This document shows, piece after piece, positions 14,934 to 23,500 of a DNA stretch of 23,919 bases. Location: NCBI GenBank assembly GCA_910576895.1, contig CAJTJZ010000005.1:1-23919 (forward strand), given 5' to 3'. The DNA comes from an uncultured Lachnospiraceae bacterium (GTDB lineage Bacteria; Bacillota; Clostridia; Lachnospirales; Lachnospiraceae). Every line of letters starts with the position of its first letter. Positions within the stretch are counted from its first letter, which is position 1. The notes under the pieces are model-generated. The model was not told where the DNA came from. It saw only the letters and a program-made list of their open reading frames with translations, and did no database searches. The translations under genes and the position numbers were made by a program.

Positions 14934-17900
14934 TTACTCTGTATAATCTTCAAGCTCTACAAGGCCAATACCTTCTTCATCGCCAAAAACTTCATTAAAT
15001 GATCCATCCTCTGTATCAAAGGCTTCTTCTTCCTCTTTGGAAGAAACCTGTCTGTAACCGTTCTGTCCATTTAAACTTTCTTGATCACGATTTAGAGTTT
15101 CATCTCCTTCCATAAAGCGTGAAATCTCCTCATCGCCATAATCAATTGCTTCTGTCATTTGTACTTCATCGCCATTTTCATCAAGTACCGTAACATCTAA
15201 TGCTAAGGACTGCAATTCCTTTAACAGTACTTTAAAGGATTCTGGAATCCCCGGATCTTGAATATTTTCTCCCTTAATAATTGCTTCATATGTTTTTATA
15301 CGTCCTGTTACATCATCCGATTTTACTGTCAAAATTTCCTGTAAGGTATAAGCAGCACCATAAGCTTCTAATGCCCAAACTTCCATTTCTCCAAAACGCT
15401 GTCCGCCAAATTGTGCCTTACCACCAAGTGGCTGCTGTGTTACAAGAGAATATGGTCCTGTAGAACGGGCATGGATCTTATCATCTACAAGATGGTGCAG
15501 TTTTAAATAGTTCATAAATCCAATTGTAACACGTCCATCAAAATATTCTCCAGTACGCCCATCACGAAGCTCTACTTTTCCATCACGACTAATTGGAACG
15601 CCTTCCCATTCTTTTTTATGATCTTGATGATCAATGAGGTACTTCATTACTTCCGGATCTAAAATATCTTTATATTTTTCTTCAAATTCTTCGATAGAAG
15701 TATTTACATAATCATTGGCAAGATCAAGCGTATCCATAATATCATCTTCATTTGCACCATCAAATACAGGGGTAGAAATATTAAATCCAAGCACTTTTGC
15801 TGCAAGAGATAAATGAATTTCCAAAACCTGTCCAATATTCATACGAGATGGCACACCAAGCGGATTTAATACAATATCTAATGGCCGCCCATTTGGAAGA
15901 AATGGCATATCTTCTACAGGAAGTACACGAGAAACAACACCCTTATTTCCATGTCGTCCTGCCATTTTATCACCAACCTGAATTTTCCGCTTTTGTGCAA
16001 TATAGATACGAACAGATTGATTGACTCCCGGAGGCAATTCATCGCCGCCTTCTCTTGTAAAGACTTTCGCATCTACAATAATACCAAATTCTCCATGTGG
16101 TACACGCAAAGAAGTATCTCTAACTTCTCTTGCTTTTTCTCCAAAAATCGCCCGAAGCAGTCGCTCCTCTGCTGTCAGTTCTGTTTCCCCTTTTGGCGTT
16201 ACTTTACCAACTAAAATATCACCAGCACGTACTTCTGCTCCAATACGAATAATTCCTTTTTCATCTAAGTTTTTCAGTGCATCATCACCAACACCCGGCA
16301 CATCTCTTGTAATTTCCTCTGGTCCAAGCTTGGTATCTCTTGCCTCTGCTTCATATTCATTAATATGAACAGAAGTATATACATCTTGTTGTACAAGCCG
16401 TTCACTTAAAAGAACAGCATCTTCATAATTATAGCCTTCCCATGTCATAAAACCAATCAATGGATTTTTACCAAGTGCAATTTCTCCTCCACAAGTAGAA
16501 GGTCCATCGGCGATTACTTGCCCTGCATGAATCACATCATTTTTTGATACGATTGGCCGTTGATTCATACAAGTTCCCTGATTGGAACGATCAAATTTTA
16601 ATAATTTATATCTTGTCTTTGTACCATCTTCATTACGAACAATAATTTCATTGCTGGCAGAGCGTTCTACCACACCATTCTGTTTTGCTAGTACACAGTT
16701 TCCAGAATCGACAGCAGCTTTTAATTCCATTCCTGTACCAACAGCAGGTGCTTCTGTTACAAGAAGTGGTACTGCCTGCCGCTGCATATTAGAACCCATA
16801 AGAGCACGATTGGCATCATCATTTTCAAGGAAAGGAATCATCGCTGTTGCTACGGAAAATACCATTTTTGGTGATACATCCATTAAGTCAACTCTTTTTT
16901 TATCGAAAGAAGAAGTTTCTTCACGAAAACGTCCAGAAACAGAATTATTTACAAAATGCCCTTCCTCATCTAGTGGTTCATTTGCCTGTGCTACAATATA
17001 TTTATCTTCCTCATCTGCTGCAAGATAAACAACTTCATCGGTTACTTTTGGATTCTCTTTATCACTTTTATCTACTTTTCGATAAGGTGCTTCTACAAAT
17101 CCATATTCATTAATTACAGCATAACTAGCTAAGGAATTAATCAGTCCAATATTTGGTCCTTCTGGCGTTTCTACTGGACACATTCTTCCATAATGGGAAT
17201 AGTGAACATCACGAACTTCAAATCCGGCACGATCACGTGACAAACCACCCGGACCTAAAGCAGAAAGCCTTCTTTTATGTGTTAATTCACTTAATGGATT
17301 GTTTTGATCCATAAACTGTGATAACTGAGAACTTCCAAAAAATTCCTTGACTGCTGCTGTTACTGGTTTAATATTAATTAAAGACTGTGGAGAAACATTT
17401 TCTAAATCCTGTGTTGTCATACGTTCTCTTACAACACGTTCCATTCTGGATAATCCAATACGATATTGATTTTGTAATAATTCCCCAACAGCACGAATCC
17501 TTCTATTGCCAAGATGATCAATATCATCTTTATTTCCAATATGATATTCCAAATGCATATTATAATTAATGGAAGCAAAAATATCTTCTTTTGTAATATG
17601 TTTTGGAATCAAACTACTTATATTTCTACGAATTGCCCCTTTTATTTCCTCTTCTTCATCATATTGTTCTAAAATCTCTTTTAATGCAGGATAAAATACA
17701 TTTTCTTCTACACCAAGAAGTGCTCTTTTATTTTCTACTGGAAAATAGGCATCTAAGTCAACCATCATATTCGATAAGACACGAACAGGGTCATCTTTTC
17801 CTTCTACTTCAATTAAAACATAAGGAACAGCCGAATTTTGTAATTGTATTGCCATAGCTTCGGTAATAATCTGTCCTGCTTCAATCATCTCGCCTGTTGT

Positions 17901-18803
17901 TTGATCAACAACTGTTTTTGCAAGCTTATGACCAACAATTCTATTTTTAAAGTGTAATTTTTTATTAAATTTATAACGTCCTACTTTTGCAAGATCATAT
18001 CTTCTTGGATCAAAAAACATACCATTGACTAAAGATTCTGCACTATCTACCGATAATGGCTCTCCCGGACGCAGCTTTTTATATAATTCCAACAGACCAT
18101 CATTGTGATTGTCGGAAGGATCTTTTCCAAAACTTGCAATCAATTTTGTTTCTTCACCAAAAACTTCTAAAATTTCTGTATTGCTTCCAAGTCCTAATGC
18201 ACGAAGTAATACAGTAATTGGAACTTTTCGATTACGATCTACTCTAACATAAAATACATCCGAAGAATCTGTTTCATATTCTAACCAAGCACCACGATTT
18301 GGAATCACAGTACAACTATAAAGTTCTTTTCCAATCTTATCATGTGTAATACCATAATAAATACCCGGAGAGCGTACTAACTGGCTAACAATGACACGCT
18401 CTGCACCATTAATAATAAAAGTACCAGTCGCCGTCATCAATGGCAGGTCGCCCATAAAAATATCATGCTCATTAATTTCGTCATTTTCCTTGTTCCGAAG
18501 CCTTACTTTTACTTTTAGAGGAGCTGCATAGGTTGCATCTCTTTCCTTGCATTCTTCAATTGAATACTTCACGTCATCTTCACACAGCTTAAAGCTGATA
18601 AATTCCAAACTCAACTTGTCGCTGAAATCTGTAATGGGGGAAATATCACGGAATGCTTCCATCAGACCTTCTTTTAAAAACCATTGATAAGAGGCTGTTT
18701 GAACTTCGATTAGGTTTGGCATCTCTAAAACTTCCTTTTGTCTAGAAAAGCTCATACGAAGACCATTGCCAACCCTTGTCGGACGAATCCTGTTTTTTTC
18801 CAT
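14934..18803 (-). CDS. rpoB: DNA-directed RNA polymerase beta subunit
   Basis: RpoB carries the fork loop, the rifampicin pocket and part of the active site. From the chosen ATG it is 1289 aa. The rifampicin region (about residues 485-515) reads SSQLSQFMDQNNP then THKRRLSALGPGG, the susceptible wild-type form at every classical resistance position. Further motifs are GRMCPVETPEGPNIGLI and KMAGRHGNKGVVS. A short acidic tail ends the protein. An upstream in-frame GTG at 18815 overlaps the ribosome-binding site AAGGAG (18815-18820) itself, so the ATG at 18803, 11 bases after that site, is the likely start. The leader of about 155 bases contains two stem-loops and follows a dedicated promoter. 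Confidence 0.98.
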   Translation of the reverse strand: MEKNRIRPTRVGNGLRMSFSRQKEVLEMPNLIEVQTASYQWFLKEGLMEAFRDISPITDFSDKLSLEFISFKLCEDDVKYSIEECKERDATYAAPLKVKVRLRNKENDEINEHDIFMGDLPLMTATGTFIINGAERVIVSQLVRSPGIYYGITHDKIGKELYSCTVIPNRGAWLEYETDSSDVFYVRVDRNRKVPITVLLRALGLGSNTEILEVFGEETKLIASFGKDPSDNHNDGLLELYKKLRPGEPLSVDSAESLVNGMFFDPRRYDLAKVGRYKFNKKLHFKNRIVGHKLAKTVVDQTTGEMIEAGQIITEAMAIQLQNSAVPYVLIEVEGKDDPVRVLSNMMVDLDAYFPVENKRALLGVEENVFYPALKEILEQYDEEEEIKGAIRRNISSLIPKHITKEDIFASINYNMHLEYHIGNKDDIDHLGNRRIRAVGELLQNQYRIGLSRMERVVRERMTTQDLENVSPQSLINIKPVTAAVKEFFGSSQLSQFMDQNNPLSELTHKRRLSALGPGGLSRDRAGFEVRDVHYSHYGRMCPVETPEGPNIGLINSLASYAVINEYGFVEAPYRKVDKSDKENPKVTDEVVYLAADEEDKYIVAQANEPLDEEGHFVNNSVSGRFREETSSFDKKRVDLMDVSPKMVFSVATAMIPFLENDDANRALMGSNMQRQAVPLLVTEAPAVGTGMELKAAVDSGNCVLAKQNGVVERSASNEIIVRNEDGTKTRYKLLKFDRSNQGTCMNQRPIVSKNDVIHAGQVIADGPSTCGGEIALGKNPLIGFMTWEGYNYEDAVLLSERLVQQDVYTSVHINEYEAEARDTKLGPEEITRDVPGVGDDALKNLDEKGIIRIGAEVRAGDILVGKVTPKGETELTAEERLLRAIFGEKAREVRDTSLRVPHGEFGIIVDAKVFTREGGDELPPGVNQSVRIYIAQKRKIQVGDKMAGRHGNKGVVSRVLPVEDMPFLPNGRPLDIVLNPLGVPSRMNIGQVLEIHLSLAAKVLGFNISTPVFDGANEDDIMDTLDLANDYVNTSIEEFEEKYKDILDPEVMKYLIDHQDHKKEWEGVPISRDGKVELRDGRTGEYFDGRVTIGFMNYLKLHHLVDDKIHARSTGPYSLVTQQPLGGKAQFGGQRFGEMEVWALEAYGAAYTLQEILTVKSDDVTGRIKTYEAIIKGENIQDPGIPESFKVLLKELQSLALDVTVLDENGDEVQMTEAIDYGDEEISRFMEGDETLNRDQESLNGQNGYRQVSSKEEEEAFDTEDGSFNEVFGDEEGIGLVELEDYTE

Positions 18804-18867
18804 TGACGTTCTCACTCCTTGTCATATTATTTAATTGCCTAAGTAAATAGATAAATAAGTACGTAAG

Positions 18868-18885
18868 ATAGAAAGATTTTTCTAT
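18868..18885 (-). other. Small stem-loop in the rpoB leader
   Basis: ATAGAAA and TTTCTAT form a perfect 7-bp AT-rich stem with a 4-base loop, about 65 bases before the rpoB start. It is weak thermodynamically. It is noted because it is one of two hairpins in the leader of about 155 bases, and no function can be assigned. Confidence 0.35.
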
Positions 18886-18933
18886 TTTACTCTTCCATTT
18901 TTGCATCTCTTGTGATATAATAGATGAAAGAAA

Positions 18934-18956
18934 GCACTATATTACCACAATAGTGC
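18934..18956 (-). promoter_or_regulatory. Stem-loop at the 5' end of the rpoBC transcript
   Basis: On the minus strand GCACTAT and ATAGTGC form a perfect 7-bp stem around a 9-base loop, followed by TTTCTTTC. The expected transcription start of the rpoB promoter (about 18957) falls within a base or two of the stem. The RNA would therefore begin with this hairpin. It may protect the 5' end from decay or act as a weak attenuator; the trailing pyrimidine run is not a full U-tract. Confidence 0.55.
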
Positions 18957-18963
18957 ATTTTCC

Positions 18964-18992
18964 ATCTTATCATAAATTGTCAAGAGTGTCAA
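18964..18992 (-). promoter_or_regulatory. SigmaA promoter of rpoBC
   Basis: On the minus strand the -35 is TTGACA (18987-18992), the spacer is exactly 17 bases, and the -10 is TAAGAT (18964-18969) with an extended TGA just before it. A second TTGACA begins 9 bases after the first but is too close to the -10 to be used. This gives rpoBC an independent start downstream of the rplL hairpin. Confidence 0.82.
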
Positions 18993-19011
18993 GGAAATTT
19001 TTTCAAGATAA

Positions 19012-19059
19012 AATAGCTGTAATACAGAATTTATATTCCCTTTCTGCATTACAGCTATT
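19012..19059 (-). terminator. Long hairpin between rplL and rpoB (terminator or RNase III site)
   Basis: AATAGCTGTAATGCAGAA pairs along its whole 18-bp length with the facing arm, with one G-U pair in the minus-strand RNA and a 12-base loop. The trailing sequence TTTTATCTTG is U-rich but imperfect. The hairpin lies about 30 bases after the rplL stop and 20 bases before the rpoB promoter. It could end most transcripts after rplL, allowing ribosomal proteins to outnumber polymerase subunits. A duplex this long could also be cut by RNase III, as happens in the E. coli rplL-rpoB gap. Confidence 0.75.
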
Positions 19060-19087
19060 CTTATTAAAAAACATTTTTTCTTTTTTA

Positions 19088-19456
19088 TTATTTGAGTGTT
19101 ACCTTTGCACCTTCGCCTTCCAGTTTCTTCTGGATTTCTTCTGCTTCTTCCTTTGTAGCACCTTCTTTTACTACCTTAGGAGCATTATCTACAACTTCTT
19201 TTGCTTCTTTTAATCCTAAGCCAGTTACTTCACGAACAACTTTGATAACCTTAACCTTATTTGGTCCAACTTCTGTAAGTTCTACATCAAATTCTGTCTT
19301 TTCTTCAGCGGCTGCTGCATCACCTGTATTTGCTGCTGCAACTACAACACCTGCTGCTGCGGATACACCAAATTTTTCCTCGCAAGCTTTTACTAAATCA
19401 TTTAACTCTAGTACAGATAATTTTTCAATTTCTTCAATAAATTCCTGAGTTGTCAT
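19088..19456 (-). CDS. rplL: Large ribosomal subunit protein bL12 (L7/L12)
   Basis: bL12 forms the flexible stalk that recruits translation factors, anchored by L10. The protein is 122 aa from the chosen start. It has an N-terminal dimerisation domain (MTTQEFIEEIEKLSVLEL...), an alanine-rich hinge (VVVAAANTGDAAAAEE), and a C-terminal domain with VKVIKVVREVTGLGLKEAK. An upstream in-frame ATG at 19477 would add seven residues but has no ribosome-binding site. The ATG at 19456 has GGAGG eight bases before it and matches the family N-terminus. The 83-bp gap to rplJ contains a 7-bp AT hairpin (19493-19513). Confidence 0.97.
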   Translation of the reverse strand: MTTQEFIEEIEKLSVLELNDLVKACEEKFGVSAAAGVVVAAANTGDAAAAEEKTEFDVELTEVGPNKVKVIKVVREVTGLGLKEAKEVVDNAPKVVKEGATKEEAEEIQKKLEGEGAKVTLK

Positions 19457-19539
19457 TTTCTTTACCTCCATAATCATATTTTTTCTTTTATCCTATTTTC
19501 TTTTTTAAAATAGCATATATCGTTATTGTTATTTCTCTC

Positions 19540-20037
19540 CTACTCGGCTGCTTCGCCCTGCTTTTCTGCAATCTGTTTAAGCACACGAGCAAAGTTTGTA
19601 ATTGGAGACTGAAGGCTTCCAAGCAATCTAGAAATAAGCACTTCTCTTGATGGAATTGCAGCAATGACAGCCGTTCCTGCTGCATCATAATAAGTACCTT
19701 CGATTACACTTGCCTTAAATTCTAATGCATCAACACTTTTTACATATTTTGCAAGAATTCTAGCTGGAGCTGTGGCATCCTCACTACCAAATGCAATGGC
19801 TGTTGGTCCTTCTAAATGTCCATCAAGCTGAGCGAAATCAGTTCCTTCAAAAGCACGCTTTACAAGTGTATTTTTATATACTTTATAAATAACGCCTGCT
19901 TCTCTAAGCTCTTTACGAAGAGCTGTATCCTGCTCTACTGTCATACCACGATAATCTACTAATACGACAGCTTTTGCATCGGCAGCATTCTTTTTAATTT
20001 CGTCAACAATCGGCTGTTTTAACTCTACCTTTGCCAT
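19540..20037 (-). CDS. rplJ: Large ribosomal subunit protein uL10
   Basis: uL10 is the base of the stalk. It carries bL12 dimers on its C-terminal helix and, in many bacteria, represses its own operon by binding the leader RNA. The protein is 165 aa. Typical segments are VVLVDYRGMTVEQ, the VYKNTLVKRAFEG motif, and a long C-terminal helix after SPITNFARVLKQIAEKQ. AAAGGAGG lies 5-7 bases before the ATG. It is the first gene of the block. The usual partners rplK and rplA are not upstream; the ABC transporter is. A structured leader and strong promoter lie directly upstream. Confidence 0.98.
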   Translation of the reverse strand: MAKVELKQPIVDEIKKNAADAKAVVLVDYRGMTVEQDTALRKELREAGVIYKVYKNTLVKRAFEGTDFAQLDGHLEGPTAIAFGSEDATAPARILAKYVKSVDALEFKASVIEGTYYDAAGTAVIAAIPSREVLISRLLGSLQSPITNFARVLKQIAEKQGEAAE

Positions 20038-20062
20038 TTCTTTACCTCCTTTTATATTTTTT

Positions 20063-20147
20063 CCGTTTACATAAAAACATATAAACGGCTACACCGCCAA
20101 AAAATTTTACATTCTTTTCATACTTTTTTACGAAAAAGCTGTAAAAT
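20063..20147 (-). other. Two extra hairpins in the rplJ leader
   Basis: Two stem-loops lie between the attenuator and the rplJ ribosome-binding site. At 20104-20147, ATTTTACA pairs with TGTAAAAT and the stem continues with CTTTTTC against GAAAAG. At 20063-20088, CCGTTTA pairs with TAAACGG and two more pairs form after one mismatch. The second ends about 10 bases before the ribosome-binding site. Their role is unknown; they could position or hide the site. Confidence 0.5.
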
Positions 20148-20178
20148 AAGAAAACTCCCTAATACAAAGACTAGGGAG
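20143..20178 (-). terminator. Attenuator in the rplJ leader
   Basis: On the minus strand CTCCCTA and TAGGGAG form a 7-bp GC-rich stem with a loop of about 10 bases, followed by TTTTCTTATTTT. Its place between the L10-binding domain and rplJ matches the transcription-attenuation layout known for L10 leaders in Firmicutes. No clear antiterminator partner was identified by eye. Confidence 0.8.
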
Positions 20179-20218
20179 CAAAAAAGTCAAATTTAAAAAA
20201 CATCTACTTTCTTTCACT

Positions 20219-20272
20219 TCCTCGGCAGGCAAAATTTTATGCTCTATAGCACCTGCTGTCTTCGGCAGTAAC
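20219..20272 (-). promoter_or_regulatory. L10 leader, uL10-binding domain
   Basis: The minus strand contains the conserved pattern of the Rfam L10_leader class: CTGCCGAAGACAGCAGG, a variable stem (GCTATAGAGC), then CCTGCCGAGG. GCAGG (20252-20256 on the plus strand as CCTGC) pairs with CCTGC (20225-20229). The CCGAAGA and CCGAGG parts give the expected internal loop/kink. uL10 bound to bL12 is expected to bind here and favour termination downstream, giving autogenous control. The match is from memory of the class, not a covariance search. Confidence 0.82.
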
Positions 20273-20291
20273 TTGTAAACAAGCAGTAGCT

Positions 20292-20320
20292 AGTCTAGCA
20301 TACCTTTCCTAGCTTGTCAA
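20292..20320 (-). promoter_or_regulatory. SigmaA promoter of rplJL(-rpoBC)
   Basis: On the minus strand there is a perfect -35 TTGACA (20315-20320), a 17-base spacer, and a -10 TAGACT (20292-20297) preceded by an extended TGC. The start is expected near 20285, giving a leader of about 250 bases before rplJ. It begins only 28 bases after the permease stop codon, and I see no strong terminator between them. Confidence 0.85.
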
Positions 20321-20347
20321 GAAAAAATTGAAAATTTCTTACACTTT

Positions 20348-22759
20348 TTATCCAATCTCCCGCAACCTTTCTACTAATGTCTTTTTTTGCAGGACATGCA
20401 ATAGAAAATATGATACAATACTTGGTACAATAATAATAACAATAATATATATAAGTAACATCTGCCATGGAAAATGATAATGCATATAAGTTGCACCAAA
20501 TTTCTGTAAAACCTGAACGATACCATAACCACAAATTGTTCCTAATATGATTGTAATGATTGTATTTCCAAAAGCTAATAAAAGTCCTTCATATTCAATC
20601 ATTTTCGTTATTTGTTTTCTTCCCATTCCTATCGATTGCAGCATAGCAAGTTCTCTTTTCTTTGATATAATATTAGAAATTAAAGTATTAATCAAATTAA
20701 TAAAACTAAATGCAATAATAAAAATGGCAAGTCCAAGAAAAACTTTAAATGTTAAATCAAAATTTGCCTGACTTTGTTTTAATTCTTCATAAAAAGTATT
20801 CATAAAAATCAGTGGTTCTTCTTCTAAAATAGAACGTAAATCTTGTTCTATTGCTTTTCCTTTTTCTTCAAATTCTGTCGATATCACAATGCGATTTGTT
20901 AAATCAATTCCTTCTGTATTCATTTCTTTTTCTTGTTCTTTTGGCAATAAAAACCAACCACTATTATACAATGTCCAATAATTTTCTTCATTATACTTAT
21001 TTACTGCACCAGCAATCGTAAATTCTTTTTCTCTTGTCTTCTTTCCATCAAACCAGCTTAATGTTATTTTCTCTCCTGTTTCAAATTTCCATCCATAAAT
21101 TTCTTCTGCTATATTATTTAATGTAATTAAAATTTCATCATTCTCTACCATATGATCATAATCAAAATCCCCTTGTGTCATTCCTTTTTTTAGTCCCTCT
21201 ACATCTTCTTTTGTAAAAAACGCTGCAGTATCTTCTGAATTATACTTATGATATTTATACTTAACAGCCAGTCTTTCACTCTTTTTTATTTCTTTTACAC
21301 CGGGAATAGCAGCAATTTCTTCCAACAGTTCCTTATGAAAAGGTTCTTTCATTTGTACTCCTGTATCTCCATGCTCATCTAGCGTTGCTGCATTATAACT
21401 TAACATTAAATCAAATTCGCCAAATTTAAATTGCCCCTGTCTGGCATATTCATAAATATTTAAAGAAGTTGTAAATGTTGCGGCAACCATAAATAATACA
21501 CCACCTACACCAAGAGAAATGATTGTCAGTATCAATTTTTTTAAATTTCTTTGATTGCTCATCTTAGCTAGATGAAATGGTGTCAGCTTGCGATGAAGTT
21601 CTTTTGTTATCACCGTTGTTTTATCCGATTCATATCCTGTTGTCTTTAACGCTTCTATAGGTGATACTTGTGCTGCTATTTTCGCTGGTTTTCTAATCGA
21701 AATCAATACTGTAATAAAATCTGCAATCCAAATAATAATGAAAAATAAAATGGTATATTTCCATGAAAAACCTTCTGGAATTACAAGATATGCAAAGACA
21801 GAACCAAGAAAAAGTCCAATTGGTGCTCCAAAAAGGCATAAACTCATTCCTTCTTTTTTAACCATAGATTTAATCTGTTTTCCTGTCATTCCTATAGTGC
21901 GAAGCTGTCCAAATTGTTGTATTCTGCCTGCAATTGAAAGATAAAAAACACTATAAATAACTAAAACACTAACAAATAAAATTCCAATTCCTATCAAAAT
22001 TACAGTAGCAATTTCTGCAAAGGATACTCCAAGATAACCAACAAAAGCATTATTTTCATTAATATCCTCTCTTTTTATTCCACATTCACTGCCAATCTCA
22101 CGAATACAGGCAAGAAATTCATCATCTGACATCTTTTCTGCTCCATAGATTCGTACTGCTGCTGTATATGGCACGTCTTGTAATTGTGAACCTTTTTCGG
22201 CATATTCTTTTGAAGCAATAAGTGTATATACTTTTCCCTGCGATTTTGCATCTGTAAATCCTGAAATTGTAAACGTTTCTTCGCTTCCATCTAAAAAAGA
22301 AAAACTCAATGTTTCTCCAAGCTTCGCTTTTTTTCCAATTTGCTTCATATAAGCTTTATCTACTGCAATTTCATTTATTTTTTCAGGATATGTTCCTTCT
22401 GCTATTTCTATGGTACTAATTTTTGATTCCTTTTGCTCATAATAATAAATTGCTAAAACATATTGATCCATCTCCATACTTTTACTGCCTTTAAATAAAA
22501 GAAGATCTTCAATTTGTTCTTCTTTTTGCAATTTTTCAAGCTGTTCTTCATAAACACCACTATATAGGACATGCTGCATTTTATCTAACTGCCTTTGTTC
22601 CTTCATATTAACTCCACTATAAAATAATGTAATCCCTGATAACAGCCCAACAGAAAGCACAATCGTAATTAAAATAAAAATATTTCTTGTACGACTACTT
22701 GATAAACTTCTTTTTGCCAATTTACTAACAACTTTTTTATTATTATTATCACCAAGCAT
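20348..22759 (-). CDS. FtsX-type ABC transporter permease
   Basis: The protein is 803 aa. A basic N-terminus is followed by one membrane segment (about 28-48), an extracytoplasmic domain of about 190 residues, and a three-helix FtsX block (about 245-360). After a further helix near 410-435 comes a second extracytoplasmic domain, and a second FtsX block ends the protein (about 690-790; MLQSIGMGRKQITKMIEYEG is the typical cytoplasmic loop). The first half carries the matching loop LRTIGMTGKQIKSMVKKEG, so the protein is an internal duplication. Such two-block permeases with MacB-like ATPases export or act mechanically on peptides, lipids or cell-wall factors; the substrate is unknown. AGGAGGG precedes the ATG, and the ATPase gene lies 17 bp upstream. 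Confidence 0.9.
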   Translation of the reverse strand: MLGDNNNKKVVSKLAKRSLSSSRTRNIFILITIVLSVGLLSGITLFYSGVNMKEQRQLDKMQHVLYSGVYEEQLEKLQKEEQIEDLLLFKGSKSMEMDQYVLAIYYYEQKESKISTIEIAEGTYPEKINEIAVDKAYMKQIGKKAKLGETLSFSFLDGSEETFTISGFTDAKSQGKVYTLIASKEYAEKGSQLQDVPYTAAVRIYGAEKMSDDEFLACIREIGSECGIKREDINENNAFVGYLGVSFAEIATVILIGIGILFVSVLVIYSVFYLSIAGRIQQFGQLRTIGMTGKQIKSMVKKEGMSLCLFGAPIGLFLGSVFAYLVIPEGFSWKYTILFFIIIWIADFITVLISIRKPAKIAAQVSPIEALKTTGYESDKTTVITKELHRKLTPFHLAKMSNQRNLKKLILTIISLGVGGVLFMVAATFTTSLNIYEYARQGQFKFGEFDLMLSYNAATLDEHGDTGVQMKEPFHKELLEEIAAIPGVKEIKKSERLAVKYKYHKYNSEDTAAFFTKEDVEGLKKGMTQGDFDYDHMVENDEILITLNNIAEEIYGWKFETGEKITLSWFDGKKTREKEFTIAGAVNKYNEENYWTLYNSGWFLLPKEQEKEMNTEGIDLTNRIVISTEFEEKGKAIEQDLRSILEEEPLIFMNTFYEELKQSQANFDLTFKVFLGLAIFIIAFSFINLINTLISNIISKKRELAMLQSIGMGRKQITKMIEYEGLLLAFGNTIITIILGTICGYGIVQVLQKFGATYMHYHFPWQMLLIYIIVIIIVPSIVSYFLLHVLQKKTLVERLREIG

Positions 22760-22776
22760 TCCTTGTTCCCTCCTTC

Positions 22777-23442
22777 TTATTTTACAATTTTTCCATCTTC
22801 AATCCGAATAATGCGTTCTGCAAGCTGTGCAATTTCATTATTATGTGTAATCATTACAATTGTTTGATGAAATACTTTACTTGTATGTTTTAATAATCCC
22901 AAAACATCACCACTTGTCTTAGAATCAAGATTTCCTGTTGGTTCATCTGCAAGAATAATCGCAGGCTTACTTGCTAAGGCTCTTGCAATCGCTACTCTTT
23001 GCTGCTGCCCACCAGAAAGATTATTTGGCATATTTTTTAATTTTTGCTCTAGCCCTAACATTTTAATTATTTCTTCGCAATATTCTCTATCTACATTATC
23101 CCCATCTAATTCCACTGACAATACAATGTTTTCATATACATTTAACATAGGAATTAAATTATAATTTTGAAAAATAAATCCAATATTGCGTCTACGAAAA
23201 ACTGTCAATTGTTCTTCATTCATATTCGCTAATTCTTTTCCTCGTACTTTTACACTCCCAGAACTTGGTACATCAAGTCCACCCATCATATTTAATAATG
23301 TGCTTTTTCCGCTGCCACTTGTTCCAACAATTGCTGTAAACTCTCCTTCTTCCAAAGAAAGACTAACACCATCTAAGGCCTTTGTAAGACTTTCCCCAGA
23401 ACCATAATATTTTTTTATATCTGTTACTTGTAAAATTTCCAT
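22777..23442 (-). CDS. MacB/LolD-type ABC transporter ATP-binding protein
   Basis: The protein is 221 aa, a complete single nucleotide-binding domain. Walker A is GTSGSGKS (residues 40-47), the Q-loop glutamine is near 92, the signature is LSGGQQQ (142-148), and Walker B with the catalytic Glu is ILADEPTG (163-170). The family's IGFIFQNYNLIPMLNVYENI stretch is present. It powers the permease encoded 17 bp downstream. AAGGGG precedes the ATG. No histidine kinase or response regulator gene is seen next to it in the window, although such transporters often have one. The start region upstream contains repeated TTACAA half-sites. Confidence 0.95.
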   Translation of the reverse strand: MEILQVTDIKKYYGSGESLTKALDGVSLSLEEGEFTAIVGTSGSGKSTLLNMMGGLDVPSSGSVKVRGKELANMNEEQLTVFRRRNIGFIFQNYNLIPMLNVYENIVLSVELDGDNVDREYCEEIIKMLGLEQKLKNMPNNLSGGQQQRVAIARALASKPAIILADEPTGNLDSKTSGDVLGLLKHTSKVFHQTIVMITHNNEIAQLAERIIRIEDGKIVK

Positions 23443-23500
23443 TTGTTTTTCCCCTTTCTTTCTACATCGCTTCTTTAATGTTTTCTTGTTTTCTGTCTCT

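Noticed and set aside
16900..17360. Possible rifampicin resistance mutation in rpoB
   Set aside because: All classical resistance positions in the SSQLSQFMDQNNP and THKRRLSALGP segments read as the susceptible form.
18742..18906. 54-codon minus-strand ORF in the rpoB leader, running out of frame into rpoB
   Set aside because: The purine stretch AAGAG directly abuts the ATG, leaving no spacing for a ribosome. The ORF runs into the rpoB coding sequence in another frame. A regulatory upstream ORF is possible but not supported.
19092..19448. 118-codon plus-strand ORF opposite rplL, and similar plus-strand ORFs across rpoB and rpoC
   Set aside because: They are antisense shadows of strongly conserved genes, with low-complexity Ser/Leu-rich translations and no ribosome-binding sites.
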